Counted from the first letter of the stretch, positions 37,299 through 48,844 are shown. The stretch: DNA of 64,000 bases from Porphyridium purpureum (GCA_008690995.1 VRMN01000004.1:1789717-1853716), one strand, 5' to 3'. Made by a program: numbers and translations. Notes: generated by a model from the letters alone, not told the origin.

Positions 37299-38846
37299 GT
37301 GAAGCTCAAAGTGTGAGGCTGCTTTTAAACACTGAATGGAGAGTATCGTGGTGGCATCCATGCATGGCTGCCGTTCGCCTGTTTCAAGCATTTTCGCGCG
37401 AGCTTTTCAGTCTCTTCTCTGAAGAGTGCGTGAGATCACGTGCGACCCTGAGCACACGAAATTGACAAGAGAAGTCCGAGAATGAGAGACAAGATTGTTC
37501 GGCACTGAGCACATTAATCTTGGAAGCTCCGACAAGCCCGCTTGTGCCTCCGTGGCTTCCGCACTGCTCCGCATCTTGCGCCACGCGCGTGGTTCCAAGC
37601 GCGCTCCATAGAACAGGCCTTTGGACGCCGCGTGGTGTCTTCCGCGTCGCCTGGAATCGTCTGCCATGCCCGCAGACGATTTCCAAAGAGGCGGCAGTCA
37701 CGCACTTTCCGCCTCTGTGCCGCGTGCGCCGCAGCGCTGCTGCCCAAAAACGTCCACCGTACTTTCGCTGACCGAACTGTACCTGCATTAAACCGTTTAG
37801 ATCCGGTTGGAGCCGATAAGCGATACCGGTTCATTTCGGGAAGAAAGTTGCCAGGGCAAGGGGAGCGACATACACGCGGCATACACGCGGCACGCGCGCA
37901 CGTAGCGCGCGTGACTTTGAGCGTGGGTGCCTCGCAGCATCGCACGTCCGGTGTGGGCGACGTGCCGCACTTCGCGTTGCGTGCGCAGCCGCGCGGATTC
38001 GCTTGGCGCACACTTCTCCTCAATACAGAGCAAAGCTGAAAAGACACGCTGCGCGGAGTTTGTGGTCGATAGCCTCGCAGCTGTGGCTCGGAACGCGCGT
38101 GGCCATGACACAATGGTCACACACGGGCCAGACACGGCCGGGAAAATTTACCGTTCGGGATTGCTGGTGCCAGAGGTCAGGTGTCGCAAGGTACGTAGTC
38201 TCCGTTTGTAAAGTCGTTGAGTTGGGAGCTAAACTCGGCTGAGCTTTGCACTGACGGGCATGCGACCAGCCGGCTCCGAGCACAAGTTGTGCACGCGCAC
38301 GCCGAAGTAAATGCGACCAAACAGAAGCTCATCGCGCTGTACAGGAACTGATTCGGCAGCGACAAGGGAATTTATCGCACATGAAGTTTGGCTGGCAACG
38401 GCACGGGCCGTGAAGGATGGTACGCGAGGCAGGATCGCATGAGTGATCGTTTAATGGGTCAGTGAGGAAAGAGGAGCTGTGGTCATACATGGAGAAGAGG
38501 TGGCCGATGAGTTATGCGCCTCTTCTGTGGAAAGGCTGTGGTGTGACACGTGATCGTAGCGAGCGGACGGAGCACGCAGGAGATGGCGGAATAGCAGCGT
38601 GGGATTTGCGGACTGCTCGAGTTGCGCGACGACCATAGACCACCTACGCTGGAGAATTTGACTGATCACATGGAACAGCACATTTATCGGTTCAGGATTC
38701 CTATTTGTCGTATGAATTGCTCTGGCTTGGTTGCCGACCCAACTGTATGTCTGGTCCCTACTAAACAGCAGCGCGCACGTGCCCGCCTTACTGCAAAAGA
38801 GAACGATCAATCCACGGCAATCGAAAGTGCGCGAGCAGCCATGCGT
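37299..38846. other. 1.5-kb stretch without a supported gene
   Basis: GC-rich; short ORFs occur in all frames without motifs. Bases 37421-37600 resemble 48845-49025 (separate entry). Confidence 0.4.
37421..37600 (+). repeat. Dispersed repeat, copy 1 (matches 48845-49025)
   Basis: GAGATCAC(G/A)TGCG, AAATGAGAGAC-type and GGCTTCCG blocks recur in the same order and spacing at 48845-49025, with roughly 70% identity in the best 80 bases. On the minus strand both read similar short peptides (NFVCSGSHVIS and SLKCTGAHVIS), so it may be a relic of a coding element. Confidence 0.45.
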
Positions 38847-39611
38847 TTAACTTGGTCTCCAAACAACGCAACAAACCCACCCATTGACCGGAATGGCAAG
38901 AAAAGTGATTTTCAAACCAACACTGTGGGCAATTTTCCTTCTGCGCGGTTGCGATAGTTTCTGACCGTACTCCTCAGCAATTGTATGCGATGCCTTTCGA
39001 ATTTTCTTGTCCATGCCCTGTGCAAGAATGAGCGTATTGCTCAAATCAAGGCGATGGACAGCGTTCACATCGGAAGGAAAGCAGTCACAAAGGTCGACAG
39101 AAATATTAACAAGTTTTCCCTTCCACTCACATATGTACCCCATGAGCACATCGGGCCCAAATGATGTGCTGCAGTAGCAACACGCGCATATCTTGGCGTC
39201 AGATTCGTGGCTGGCACCAACGTGGGGATCGCTTTTCTTGAAGCTACGCGACAAACCTGTCAATTTCATGGGATGCGCAAAGCGGAGTTGGAGCAGACGC
39301 GTACAGTATCCACTTTCTTGTACCGCAAAGTAGAGTTCCATGTCGAGCATCCTTATTGTCATCCTCCGCCGACGACGACGCACATCGTCACCTACCACAT
39401 GTGTCTGAAAGTCAGCACCTCGAGCAAGATCAGCGAAAGCTTCTGCTGCCAGGTGCTCCGGGATATAAAATATTGATGAAGGCGCGCTACAGTTTAGCGT
39501 CGTCTCCACGAGCTCCGTAAGAGAATAAGCGACCGCTCGGTTGCTCGCGTTCCCACAGCAAAATACTTGTTCCGAGTGCACCAACAAAAGGCCACACATT
39601 TGCCACATCAT
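38847..39611 (-). CDS. Hypothetical protein
   Basis: 254 residues from ATG 39611 with no recognisable domain. The part from residue about 85 (MTIRMLDMELYF...) to 230 reads like a folded protein, with Cys-rich ICACCYC and LCDC motifs and a basic LSQPRRRK near the end. The N-terminal part may be out of frame or untranslated, with the start at an internal Met. It is an isolated ORF with no operon-like neighbours. Confidence 0.4.
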   Translation of the reverse strand: MMWQMCGLLLVHSEQVFCCGNASNRAVAYSLTELVETTLNCSAPSSIFYIPEHLAAEAFADLARGADFQTHVVGDDVRRRRRRMTIRMLDMELYFAVQESGYCTRLLQLRFAHPMKLTGLSRSFKKSDPHVGASHESDAKICACCYCSTSFGPDVLMGYICEWKGKLVNISVDLCDCFPSDVNAVHRLDLSNTLILAQGMDKKIRKASHTIAEEYGQKLSQPRRRKIAHSVGLKITFLAIPVNGWVCCVVWRPS

Positions 39612-39706
39612 AAAATATCACGTTCAGTGCACTACAATACAACTACAAAAGGTGTGCGCTGGCTCAGGGCTCGGAAGACATCTTCGTCAGATGCCATCTA
39701 GCACGC

Positions 39707-39919
39707 ATGCAGACTGACTGCGGGGTAAATGTGACATTGGATGTCTGCAGCATATCCAGCCAACGACAAGACCCTTCCTACTGGTGCTTGATGTGCGCGT
39801 TGCACAGCGATTTCAAGCGCCTAGGAGTTGACATCAACGACGATCCGGTGCCAGCCCTGATCTACGGCAGCCAGTGCAAACGCTACAAGACCGCGCATCA
39901 CAGGAGTCTACCAAGTTGA
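39707..39919 (+). CDS. Small hypothetical Cys-containing protein
   Basis: 70 residues from an ATG, with five cysteines (DCG, VCS, WCLMC, SQC) and no known family. The composition is unlike random ORFs nearby, but no homology or promoter supports it. It may be an exon or remnant of a larger gene. Confidence 0.28.
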   Translation: MQTDCGVNVTLDVCSISSQRQDPSYWCLMCALHSDFKRLGVDINDDPVPALIYGSQCKRYKTAHHRSLPS

Positions 39920-40759
39920 CAATTTTCTGCGTCTGACTCGCCGCCGCAGAACACGTAGCGTATCGTGTCTGACGCAACAGCTCGGTACGCAGTCCAGTAA
40001 GAGCGGAGAGCTGGACTTACTTGGTAGAGCCGCGCGACTCGGGCATAGTGCCTGCTTGTACGCTCCCTGATTTCGTTTGACCTGGTGGGCATCAAATGCT
40101 TACTCCATAAATTAGGCACATCTAAATCTCCCGTGAAGCTGCGAACAGCACGATGCCGCTGGCGCTGTCTTGGACTGATCCTCCGACGGCCAAGGTTCTT
40201 CTGTTTCCGAGCGCCCGGCCGTGACGCTTGAAACGACTGCTACCTTCTTCAACGGCCAAAGCATCGATTCCCCGCGCCCACATCCGCGCCCGAACGCGGC
40301 GTTTCAGCGCTCCACTCTGTCCATGCGCCACGCCGCGCGGCACTGACACAACGATGGATCAACGCACGTCATGATTTCCTCACGTCAAAGCTTTTGACAC
40401 GACAATGCCCATTCTGGCGTGCACGTCCACTTGACGGTCACGACTAGCTGTGTCACACTGCTGAAATGCGCGACACCGTGGGACGCTAACGGTTCACGGC
40501 CAAAACCGCATGGCTAAACGGTTTCGCTGTCCACCGCCACACTATACACTACCAAACAGCCATACCGATGAAAAACGGGCGCATTTTTATATCGCGCCCG
40601 AAACGGCGGCTGGCTGCATCTGCCGCTCACCCGCACAGAATCTGCTCGCGCCGATACCTCGAACGTCTTGGTTCCACGCCTCCGGATAAACCAGCATCGT
40701 CATATTAGAATCTCGTCGTTTACTATGAAGACGTGCGCTGCGCGCGTGCTTAACCCTTA

Positions 40760-40782
40760 CCACTGTACGTGCGGTACAGTGG
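40760..40782. promoter_or_regulatory. Inverted repeat CCACTGTAC...GTACAGTGG
   Basis: Nine-base arms are separated by GTGCG. The same CACTGTAC/GTACAGTG core forms a gapless 22-bp palindrome at 49230-49251. It could be a binding site for a dimeric regulator; function unknown. Confidence 0.4.
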
Positions 40783-43700
40783 AATACTCGCCGATTCGGT
40801 GGTGTTCGGAGCGAGCGCGCGTCGGTGTCGCCTTTCAGGAACGCGGCGTTTTTGCGGGCACTGTCGTGAAATTCGGTAATTGCACTGAATTCGGTGAGAT
40901 AGCCGGATCGTGCCGCCCGGCACTGATGCGTTGTCTCTGTCCAAGTCGAGAGTATCAGTTTTTTGACATAAACGAGTTGTTCGTCTGTCTCTTTTATCCT
41001 TGTACTCTGCCCGAAAACGAGGTTCTACAGTTGCTAAGTACGTTAGTTACCGCTGTATTTATACACGTTCGTTCCGCTCGAGGAAACCCGGTGCCGGGGA
41101 AAACCTCTGCGCCCAAGCGTGCTTTGAAACCTGTGTCCGGGCTGCGCGCCCCCCTTGTGCAAGCCAACGAGCTATTCTCCGGGCTTGGTGCCCTTCTCCG
41201 AAACCGTGCCGTTTTCAGCACGCACTTGCTCGCCCATAGGGCTGCTGGCGTCGCACCGACCGGTCGGAAGGTACAGCCGTTCGGTCGGTCGAGCTGCATT
41301 CGTCACAGAAGCACGTGACGTCTAAATTACTCAGGCGAAACTGAGTCGTTTAAATAGATACGTGTTGGGCCAGTGAGATTCTGACTGGAGAACCAGGGAA
41401 TTGGGGTCTGAGGGTTTAATATGGGCTGACCTCTCTAGAACTTGAAGAGTCTTGACGAAATACTTTTCGACACGAAGGAAGCGATTGAGCCATGCGTCGC
41501 ATCGCGTTGCGCACAGCCATGAGCGCCGCGGCGCGCGTGCGTGCATGGGATGTGGTGGTGGCGAGCTGTCGCGTCTGCATCCCTGAATGTGCTCGGCGCG
41601 TTAGGCGCAATGGCGCCGGCACGGTGCTGCGGGCGCCCGAAGTCCGTGCGCGAATGGTTCTGAAATACGAATCGTAAGCCTGGCGCTGTTCCGTGTCAAC
41701 GTGTCGGTGCATCTCCAGCTCGGCCAACTTAAGAGGCTTGCTTATTCAGACTCGACACGATCCTGGCACAACCGCGCAAATTGTTTCATGATAGTCGTCG
41801 TGCGAATGCGCCATTGGCCGCGATGTCGAGAGCGGGTCTGGGTGTCTTGGGAGCGATTCGGAACAAGGCAGACGACTGCCGACCATCGTCAGCTTCTCAT
41901 CATGCGAGTATTCGCGATGCCATACCGGCAGCGCATGTACAGAGCGAGCATCCAAGGCAGCTCCTCAAAGTGCGCATGCCATAGCACGATGTGGCTGGGT
42001 TTGAGCGGTCTGGCGCGCAAGCGCCACCCAACAGCAACGCTGCTGAGTTCAAACCACACCTTTCTGCATCCATGTGGATGCATCGGCGTGGGTGCGTACA
42101 CCTACAAGAAATATCGAATGCCGCGGCCGGGTTCCGCGTGGACAAGTATCATGTGGTGGACGCATCGGTCGTCAGCCAATATGCACAGATTGCGACCCAA
42201 ATTCGAACTGAGCTAGAGGAGGTTCTGTTCGGGCTGTGTGGTCGGTTTGTCACGATGCAACTTCCAACGGCAAGCAGTCTCCGAATTCGGGTTTATGCTA
42301 CCCTTGCAAGTGGCTCCGCAAGAGCTCGTGACTTTCGCACACGCTCACGTCGTATTGACCAAACAGGATGCAATCAAGCGGAACAAACAGCGGCCTGTCC
42401 AGAATGCGCTGCTCGGATACGAGACAGTGGTGACTTTTTTTCTTTGCCGCAGATGAGACGAACACGCGCAAACCAGAACCCAACCTACTGAACGAGGCTT
42501 CATTGAATGTATCACGAATGGCAGTTCCCCATGGCTGACCATGCGCGTCGTCAGCGTGCGATGCATGTATGAACAAATATCACGGCAAAGTGAACATTTT
42601 CCGTTTCGCGCTGCGCTTGCGCTGTTTCTGTGCCTCGGCGGATCCAGTGAGTTGTCGCGTGGCACTGATATTCTATGTTCACCGCTTCTTTCCTACAAGC
42701 TTGCGTTCCATCGCTTCGACCGCATTTGCCCCTTCAAGAACAATCCACCATTGCGGACGCGGAACGCGTTGCGCACCACCAGCCCGTCGCCGCGACCGCA
42801 CGCGCTCGCGACGACGCGTGCTGTTCCGCGAGCCTGAACAGGCCTCTGCAGAACGCGGGCTCGGCCGGACCAGCCTTCCGCGCAGGCCCCACGTGCGCGA
42901 CGGATCGACCACGAACACCGACGCCGCGCACCCACCCGCTGCATTCCACACGGCGGCACGTCAGGCACTGCGCCAGGCCGCCCTCCACCCCACGGCTGCC
43001 ACTGCAGGGTCGCCGCCGAGACTCCAGTGCACGCCCGCCCACCGCGTTCCACGCTCGCCCACCACAATCTTCGTGCACGTCACACGCGCGCTGACCGGAT
43101 ACCGCGCGTCATGCACCGAACGCAGCGTTTTGGCGAGGGGAACCCGCGCGCGTGGAAGCATCCGCAGCGAGCGTTTTTGAGATTCGCGATTCGCGATTCC
43201 CGTCACGCGCACCAGGGAAACGAGCGAGCGCGCGTGCCGATGCCCTGCCGAATCGGCGAATCGCCGCCACCGCAGTGCGCACAACGAACGTGTACAGTGG
43301 GTGTTCGGTTGCGGCGTGCGCGCACAGCGCGTTGTGTGGAACGCGCGCGAGTGCAAAAGCGGGAATCGGGGACATGACGGGAGGTGTGGCGCAGGCCGGT
43401 ATGAGCCATAGCGTCGTTCGTTTAGTGTTTTTTGGGGGGTGGTTTGGCGATGCGCGTGGTGGACACGTGCAACCGGTGTACGCGAGGGACAGGCATAAGT
43501 CGCGTGATGGATTCACGACGCGCGTGCGTGGCCACGTTGGGTGCTTCCACAACTTGCGCCAGATAGTTGCAACGCGTTGCATGCACAGACCAGCGTGCAT
43601 CAATACGGGTATAAGAATGCGCTGCAGCTCGGCTGGAGCGGGCTGGGTGGGCGTTTATCAATGAAAGAGTGGGCGTGGAGCACTGCATCGGAAGTGGAGG

Positions 43701-43857
43701 AGCACGACGCAGAGGTGGCGGCACAGAGCGGCATCGGCGGATAGTCGCTTCTGGGTATATTTGTTGGAAACCTTTGCTGGTCTGCATTTGCGGGGCTTCC
43801 CGCGACGGGCTCGCGCTGCTGCTGATCCGGGCCCGGAGCCAGAGCACGCGGTTGAAA

Positions 43858-46800
43858 ATGGCGCCGATGTCTCCTTTGGCTTGGGCTCTCTCCATGGCGC
43901 TGCTTGCGACCTTGTCTTCGTGGCATTGTGCGGTTGCGCAGGAGTTCTGCCAATGGGTCGAGTTGAACGACCCGTGCGTGGCCGTGGGGACACTGGCCCT
44001 GGTTTTAAACCAAGAAGGGACGATTGCATGCACATCTGTCCCCGCGACATGTCTCAGCGGGTTCCCAGAGTGCGCCTTGCAGCCCTGCCAGAAATACGTC
44101 GAGTCTGAGGAAGCCGAGCAGAACATGGTGCTCGAATTTGAAGATATTTCGGAGGTATCGTTGGAATTTTCTGCACTGCCAGTGGACGTTGTGGTCGATT
44201 ACGGCGACGGAACGGTGACGCCGTACATGAGCATGGGGACATTCGTGCACACTTTCAGTGCCCAGGGAAGCCATCGCATCGAAATCTCGGGACGCCTGGG
44301 TGGAATCAGGTTCACGGACGGTTTGACTGCTGTGGTTTCTTGGGGCGACCTTGGCCTGACCACGTTGAATGCGGCCTTCTCTGGCATGAGGTCGTTGCAG
44401 AGCGTTCCCGCCGGCATTCCGCGCACCGTCACCGATCTGAGCGGCATGTTTGCAGGGTCAAACTTCAACGGAGAAATTGGCTCGTGGGACGTTTCGAGGG
44501 TGACGGATATGAACAGCATGTTTGCGTCTTCAAGCTTCAACGGAGAGATTGGCACGTGGGACGTATCCAGCGTCGCAAATATGGGTCGAATGTTCGAGTC
44601 TTCGTCGTTCAACCAGAATATTGGCGCATGGGATACATCCAGCGTGACAGACATGCGCGATATGTTTGAAGGTGCCAGTGCTTTCAATCAGGACCTCTCT
44701 AATTGGGACGTAAGCCGCGTCGTGTCATGTGACCTTTTTGACACTGGGGCTGGCATGAATTGCGCGTTTTCCCCTGGACCCCTTGGGCCATGTGATGGAG
44801 GATTGACCTGCGAGCGCGTAAAAATGTTGCTCGAGTACGCGTTCGTTTATGAAATATCTTTTCGATTTTCCGTACTGCCGGTTGACGTCGTGGTTGATTA
44901 TGGCGATGGAACAGTGACGGCGTACTCGAGCTTGGGGACGTTTGTGCATACGTACGAGTATCCAGGACTATTTGTGGTTACGATCTCGGGAAGCCTCGGT
45001 GGAATCGAGATCGGGGACGGTGTAACTCGTGTGCATCGGTGGGGTGACCTCGGCCTGACCACCTTGCGTTGGGCTCTCCACGGTGTTCAGTCGCTGGAGA
45101 GTGTTCCCTTCGACATACCGCGTGCCGTCACAGACTTGAGCAATATGTTTTGGCAGTCAAATTTCAACGGGGAGATTCATACGTGGGACGTTTCGAGGGT
45201 AACGGACATGAACAGCATGTTTGAGCTATCAGGCTTCAATCGAGATATTGGCTCGTGGGACGTATCCAGTGTTACAGACATGAGAAATATGTTCTTTGGG
45301 TCTCCGTTCAATCAGGATATTGGTGCTTGGAACACGTCCAGCGTGACACGCATGGGCGACATGTTCTTTGGGTCTTCTTTCAACCAGGATGTTTCTGGTT
45401 GGGACGTCAGCAGTGTGACAGACATGGGCAGCATGTTTGGCCAAGCCTATTCTTTCAACCAGGATATTTCTGGTTGGGATGTCAGCGGTGTGACAGACAT
45501 GCGCGACATGTTTGAAGGCGCGAGTGCTTTCAGTCAGGACCTTTCCAGCTGGGATGTAGGCCGAGTCCAGAGTTGTAGTGGATTCGACTCTGGAGCTCCC
45601 ATGAATTGCGCTTTCACACCCGGGCCCCTTGGTCCGTGTGATGGAGGGTTGACCTGCGAGCTTACAGACATGGTGCTTGATTACGAGGACGTGTCTGAGG
45701 TATCTTTGGAATTTTCTGCATTGCCTGTGGACATTGTGGTCGATTTCGGCGATGGGACGGTGACGGCGTACGGGAGCACGGGGACATTCGTGCACAATTA
45801 CAATTCTCAAGGAAGCTATCGCGTCGAAATCTCGGGAAGTCTCGGTGGAATCAAGTTCAAGGACGGGTTGGCTGCTGTGGTTTCGTGGGGCGAGCTTGGC
45901 CTGACCACGTTGACTGAGGCTTTCAGGGAGGTCCATACACTGCAGAGTGTCCCCGCCGACATTCCACGTACGGTCACAGATTTGAGCGCGATGTTTTTAG
46001 ATTCAAGCTTCAACGGAGAGATTGGTACGTGGGACGTTTCGAGGCTGAGAACCATGGAAGCTATGTTTGAGGAATCATCTTTCAACGGAGACATCGGTAT
46101 CTGGGATGTATCCAGCGTGGCAAACGTGGGTCGAATGTTCAAGGATTCTTCTTTCGATCAGGATATTCGCGCATGGGATACGTCTAGCGTAACCGATATG
46201 AGCGAAATGTTTGCTAGTTCGTATTTCCGGTCTTTCAAGCAAGATCTTTCAGGCTGGAATGTAAGCCAAGTAGTGTCTTGTGAGCGCTTCAGCTTCAAAA
46301 CGCAGACGGATTGCGTATTTATGCCTGGGCCCCTTGGTCCGTGTGATGGAGGTTTGAGGTGCGGGCTCTTGAACATGGTTCTCGAGTACCCGTTTGCCAG
46401 TGTAGTAGCTCTGGAATTCTCTGCACCGCCTGTCAACGTTGTGGTCGATTATGGTGATGGCACGGTAACAGCGTACACGAGCGTTGGGGAATTCGTGCAT
46501 GGCTTCAATTTTATCACGGATGGTCGTGTGGTCATCTCGGGAAGTTTGGGTGGGATCCGGTTTAGGGACGGCATCAGTTTTGTGAATTCGTGGGGCGAGC
46601 TTGGCCTCACCACGTTGAGTTGGGCCTTCTCTGACATTTATACACTGCAAGATGCTCCCGCCGATATCCCGCGCACCGTCACAGATCTGAGCGGAATGTT
46701 TTGGAGGTCGAGTAATTTTAACAGAGATCTTGGCCACTGGGACGTATCGAGGGTGACAAACATGGCATTGATGTTCGCGGAGACTTCGTTTGCTGGTGGA

Positions 46801-48282
46801 TCTATCGGCGCATGGGACACCTCCAGCGTGACAGACATGCACGGGATGTTTAAGGACTCTTCGTTTCTTGGAGGAATTGGCACGTGGAACACGTCCAGCG
46901 TGACAAACATGCGCGAAATGTTTAAGAGCGCTTCGTTTAATGAAGATCTTGGCGCATGGGACACCTCCAGCGTGACAGATATGCGCGAAATGTTCTTCTT
47001 TTCTCCCTTCAATGGGGCGATATCTGGCTGGGATGTGAGTAATGTGAGAAACATGGATTTGATGTTTGCAGAGGCTAGTGTTTTCAATCAGGACCTCTCA
47101 GACTGGGACGTAAGCCGAGTCGTGTCATGTGACCTTTTTGACACTGGGGCTGGCATAGACTGCGAGTTCACCCCTGGGCCCCTTGGTCCGTGTGATGGAG
47201 GGTTGACATGCGGGCTTACGGACATGGTGCTTGATTACGAGGACGTGTCTGAGGTATCTTTGGAATTTTCTGCATTGCCTGTGGACATTGTGGTCAATTT
47301 CGGCGATGGGACGGTGACGGCGTACGGGAGCACGGGGACATTCGTGCACAATTACAATTCTCAAGGAAGCTATCGCGTCGAAATCTCGGGAAGTCTCGGT
47401 GGAATCAAGTTCAAGGACGGGTTGGCTGCTGTGGTTTCGTGGGGCGAGCTTGGCCTGACCACGTTGACTGAGGCTTTCAGGGAGGTCCATACACTGCAGA
47501 GTGTCCCCGCCGACATTCCACGTACGGTCACAGATTTGAGCGCGATGTTTTTAGATTCAAGCTTCAACGGAGAGATTGGTGCGTGGGACGTTTCGAAGGT
47601 GACAAACATGAACAGCATATTTGTGTATTCAAACTTCAACGGAGAAATTGACTCGTGGGACGTCTCAAGGGTAACAGACATGAAGTATATGTTTGCGTAT
47701 TCAAGTTTCAATGGAGAAATTGGTTCGTGGGACGTGTCCAGTGTTGCAGACATGGACTACATGTTTGACTCTAATACTGCTTTCAGTCGTGACATATCCG
47801 GCTGGGACGTGAGCAACGTGAAGACCATGTCCCATATGTTTGTGGACTCATCTTTCAATGGAGACATAGGCAGCTGGGATGTGTCCAGTGTGGTCAACAT
47901 GCGGGATATGTTCCGGTTTTCTTCATTCAATCAAGATATTGGCGCATGGAACACGTCCGGCGTGACAAACATGCAGTACATGTTTGTTGATGCACCGTTT
48001 AACCAGAACATTTCAAACTGGGATGTAAGCAGTGTGACAGACATGTCTGGCATATTTTGGGGCGCCGCTTCCTTCAATCAGGACATTTCTAAGTGGAACG
48101 TCAGCAGTGTGACAGACATGTCCCGAATGTTTTTTGAGGCCACTTCTTTCAACCAGGATATTTCTTGTTGGGACGTCAGCAGTGTGACAAATATGATCGC
48201 CATGTTTGAGGGTGCCGCTTCTTTTGACCAGGATATCTCTGCCTGGGATGTAGGGAAGTGTCATAAATTGCAGTGCTTTTAA
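43858..48282 (+). CDS. Secreted BspA-like (DUF285) repeat protein with PKD-like modules
   Basis: 1474 residues from ATG 43858, chosen because a clear signal peptide follows (MAPMSPLAWALSMALLATLSSWHCAVAQ). After a Cys-rich N-terminal part there are five blocks, starting near 44120, 44820, 45660, 46370 and 47215. Each begins with a PKD-like sandwich (VDVVVDYGDGTVTxY...FVHxY...ISGSLGGI). BspA/DUF285 leucine-rich-type repeats of about 24 residues follow (WDVSxVTDMxxMFxxSSFNxDIxx). Each of the first four ends in a Cys linker (C...C.F.PGPLGPCDGGLTC). The last block is longest. BspA repeats usually bind proteins on cell surfaces, so a cell-coat or secreted adhesin role is inferred. There is no membrane anchor. 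A single-base shift at about 48259 seems to cut off the final Cys linker. Confidence 0.9.
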   Translation: MAPMSPLAWALSMALLATLSSWHCAVAQEFCQWVELNDPCVAVGTLALVLNQEGTIACTSVPATCLSGFPECALQPCQKYVESEEAEQNMVLEFEDISEVSLEFSALPVDVVVDYGDGTVTPYMSMGTFVHTFSAQGSHRIEISGRLGGIRFTDGLTAVVSWGDLGLTTLNAAFSGMRSLQSVPAGIPRTVTDLSGMFAGSNFNGEIGSWDVSRVTDMNSMFASSSFNGEIGTWDVSSVANMGRMFESSSFNQNIGAWDTSSVTDMRDMFEGASAFNQDLSNWDVSRVVSCDLFDTGAGMNCAFSPGPLGPCDGGLTCERVKMLLEYAFVYEISFRFSVLPVDVVVDYGDGTVTAYSSLGTFVHTYEYPGLFVVTISGSLGGIEIGDGVTRVHRWGDLGLTTLRWALHGVQSLESVPFDIPRAVTDLSNMFWQSNFNGEIHTWDVSRVTDMNSMFELSGFNRDIGSWDVSSVTDMRNMFFGSPFNQDIGAWNTSSVTRMGDMFFGSSFNQDVSGWDVSSVTDMGSMFGQAYSFNQDISGWDVSGVTDMRDMFEGASAFSQDLSSWDVGRVQSCSGFDSGAPMNCAFTPGPLGPCDGGLTCELTDMVLDYEDVSEVSLEFSALPVDIVVDFGDGTVTAYGSTGTFVHNYNSQGSYRVEISGSLGGIKFKDGLAAVVSWGELGLTTLTEAFREVHTLQSVPADIPRTVTDLSAMFLDSSFNGEIGTWDVSRLRTMEAMFEESSFNGDIGIWDVSSVANVGRMFKDSSFDQDIRAWDTSSVTDMSEMFASSYFRSFKQDLSGWNVSQVVSCERFSFKTQTDCVFMPGPLGPCDGGLRCGLLNMVLEYPFASVVALEFSAPPVNVVVDYGDGTVTAYTSVGEFVHGFNFITDGRVVISGSLGGIRFRDGISFVNSWGELGLTTLSWAFSDIYTLQDAPADIPRTVTDLSGMFWRSSNFNRDLGHWDVSRVTNMALMFAETSFAGGSIGAWDTSSVTDMHGMFKDSSFLGGIGTWNTSSVTNMREMFKSASFNEDLGAWDTSSVTDMREMFFFSPFNGAISGWDVSNVRNMDLMFAEASVFNQDLSDWDVSRVVSCDLFDTGAGIDCEFTPGPLGPCDGGLTCGLTDMVLDYEDVSEVSLEFSALPVDIVVNFGDGTVTAYGSTGTFVHNYNSQGSYRVEISGSLGGIKFKDGLAAVVSWGELGLTTLTEAFREVHTLQSVPADIPRTVTDLSAMFLDSSFNGEIGAWDVSKVTNMNSIFVYSNFNGEIDSWDVSRVTDMKYMFAYSSFNGEIGSWDVSSVADMDYMFDSNTAFSRDISGWDVSNVKTMSHMFVDSSFNGDIGSWDVSSVVNMRDMFRFSSFNQDIGAWNTSGVTNMQYMFVDAPFNQNISNWDVSSVTDMSGIFWGAASFNQDISKWNVSSVTDMSRMFFEATSFNQDISCWDVSSVTNMIAMFEGAASFDQDISAWDVGKCHKLQCF

Positions 48283-48343
48283 TATCGGTTCTCCGCTGAC
48301 ATGCGACTTTTCGGCGAATTGCGCGACAATCACGTGCGCTTGA
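48256..48343 (+). other. Out-of-frame continuation of the BspA-like protein
   Basis: Skipping one base at 48259 gives a frame running to TGA 48341-48343. It reads INCSAFNIGSPLTCDF and further Cys residues, matching the linker that ends the other blocks (C..F..G..M/L.C.F). In the annotated frame the protein ends abruptly (KCHKLQCF). This suggests a real or technical one-base frameshift. Confidence 0.65.
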
Positions 48344-48510
48344 GCTCGCGGTGACAGGTCGACGGCATTTCGCCATGACGATCTGGTGGCAATTCCCGAC
48401 GGAGACGTCGTGCACGATTGTGGAGTTGTGGGGCTTTGTCAGTGTTCCAGAGTCCATCGTGAAGATGTGTTTGTTTTCCGTGGTGACAAGCGTTTAGCAA
48501 GTGGGTCGCG

Positions 48511-48564
48511 CCTGAAAGGGGTACCGAGCCTGAAAGGTGTACCGAGCCTGAAAGGTGTACCGAG
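48511..48564 (+). repeat. 18-bp tandem repeat, three copies
   Basis: The unit CTGAAAGGTGTACCGAGC is present three times, the first with one difference. Confidence 0.9.
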
Positions 48565-48844
48565 CCGGCACGCTCACATCGTCGCACAATTAACGCGCAC
48601 TTGTGCCTCTTTCTCTTGCTAGAGGGAACACACCATGGAGGGAGATGGCTAGGATACGATATCCAAGGTCGCAAGCAGAGACGACCAGAGTCCCAATGTA
48701 ACTGTGCATTTATTCTGTGTAGAGCTGGGCTGGCACATCGTGGCGCGAGCGGTGTTTGCTAACTTTGCGACAAACTGATGCGCATCTCAAAGAAGGCGTG
48801 TGCGTGCGTGTTTGTGTGGATCGAAACGTGGATCAACCTTGGAA

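Larger units (their letters stand above)
39612..43857. other. 4.2-kb gene-poor, GC-rich region
   Basis: Two weak plus-strand ORFs (39707-39919 and 40668-41318) and a hairpin palindrome at 40760-40782 lie here. From about 42600 to 43600 the sequence is GC-rich and gives Arg/Pro/Ala-rich reading frames on both strands, typical of non-coding GC-rich DNA. TATA-like sequences at 43605 (GTATAAG) and 43756 (TATATTT) lie upstream of the large repeat-protein gene. Confidence 0.4.

Noticed and set aside
40668-41318. 216-codon plus-strand ORF
   Set aside because: It starts at a non-ATG codon, contains a palindrome, shows no domain and has competing ORFs on the other strand; support is too weak.
41416-41727. 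Minus-strand 103-codon ORF (MHRHVDTEQRQ...)
   Set aside because: Its first codon is TTG, composition is Arg/Thr/Ala-rich as in neighbouring shadow ORFs and no family is recognised.
42569-43603. Several Arg/Pro/Ala-rich ORFs of 100-200 codons on both strands
   Set aside because: All six frames are open because of high GC content; no motif, no clear start context and composition typical of non-coding GC-rich DNA.
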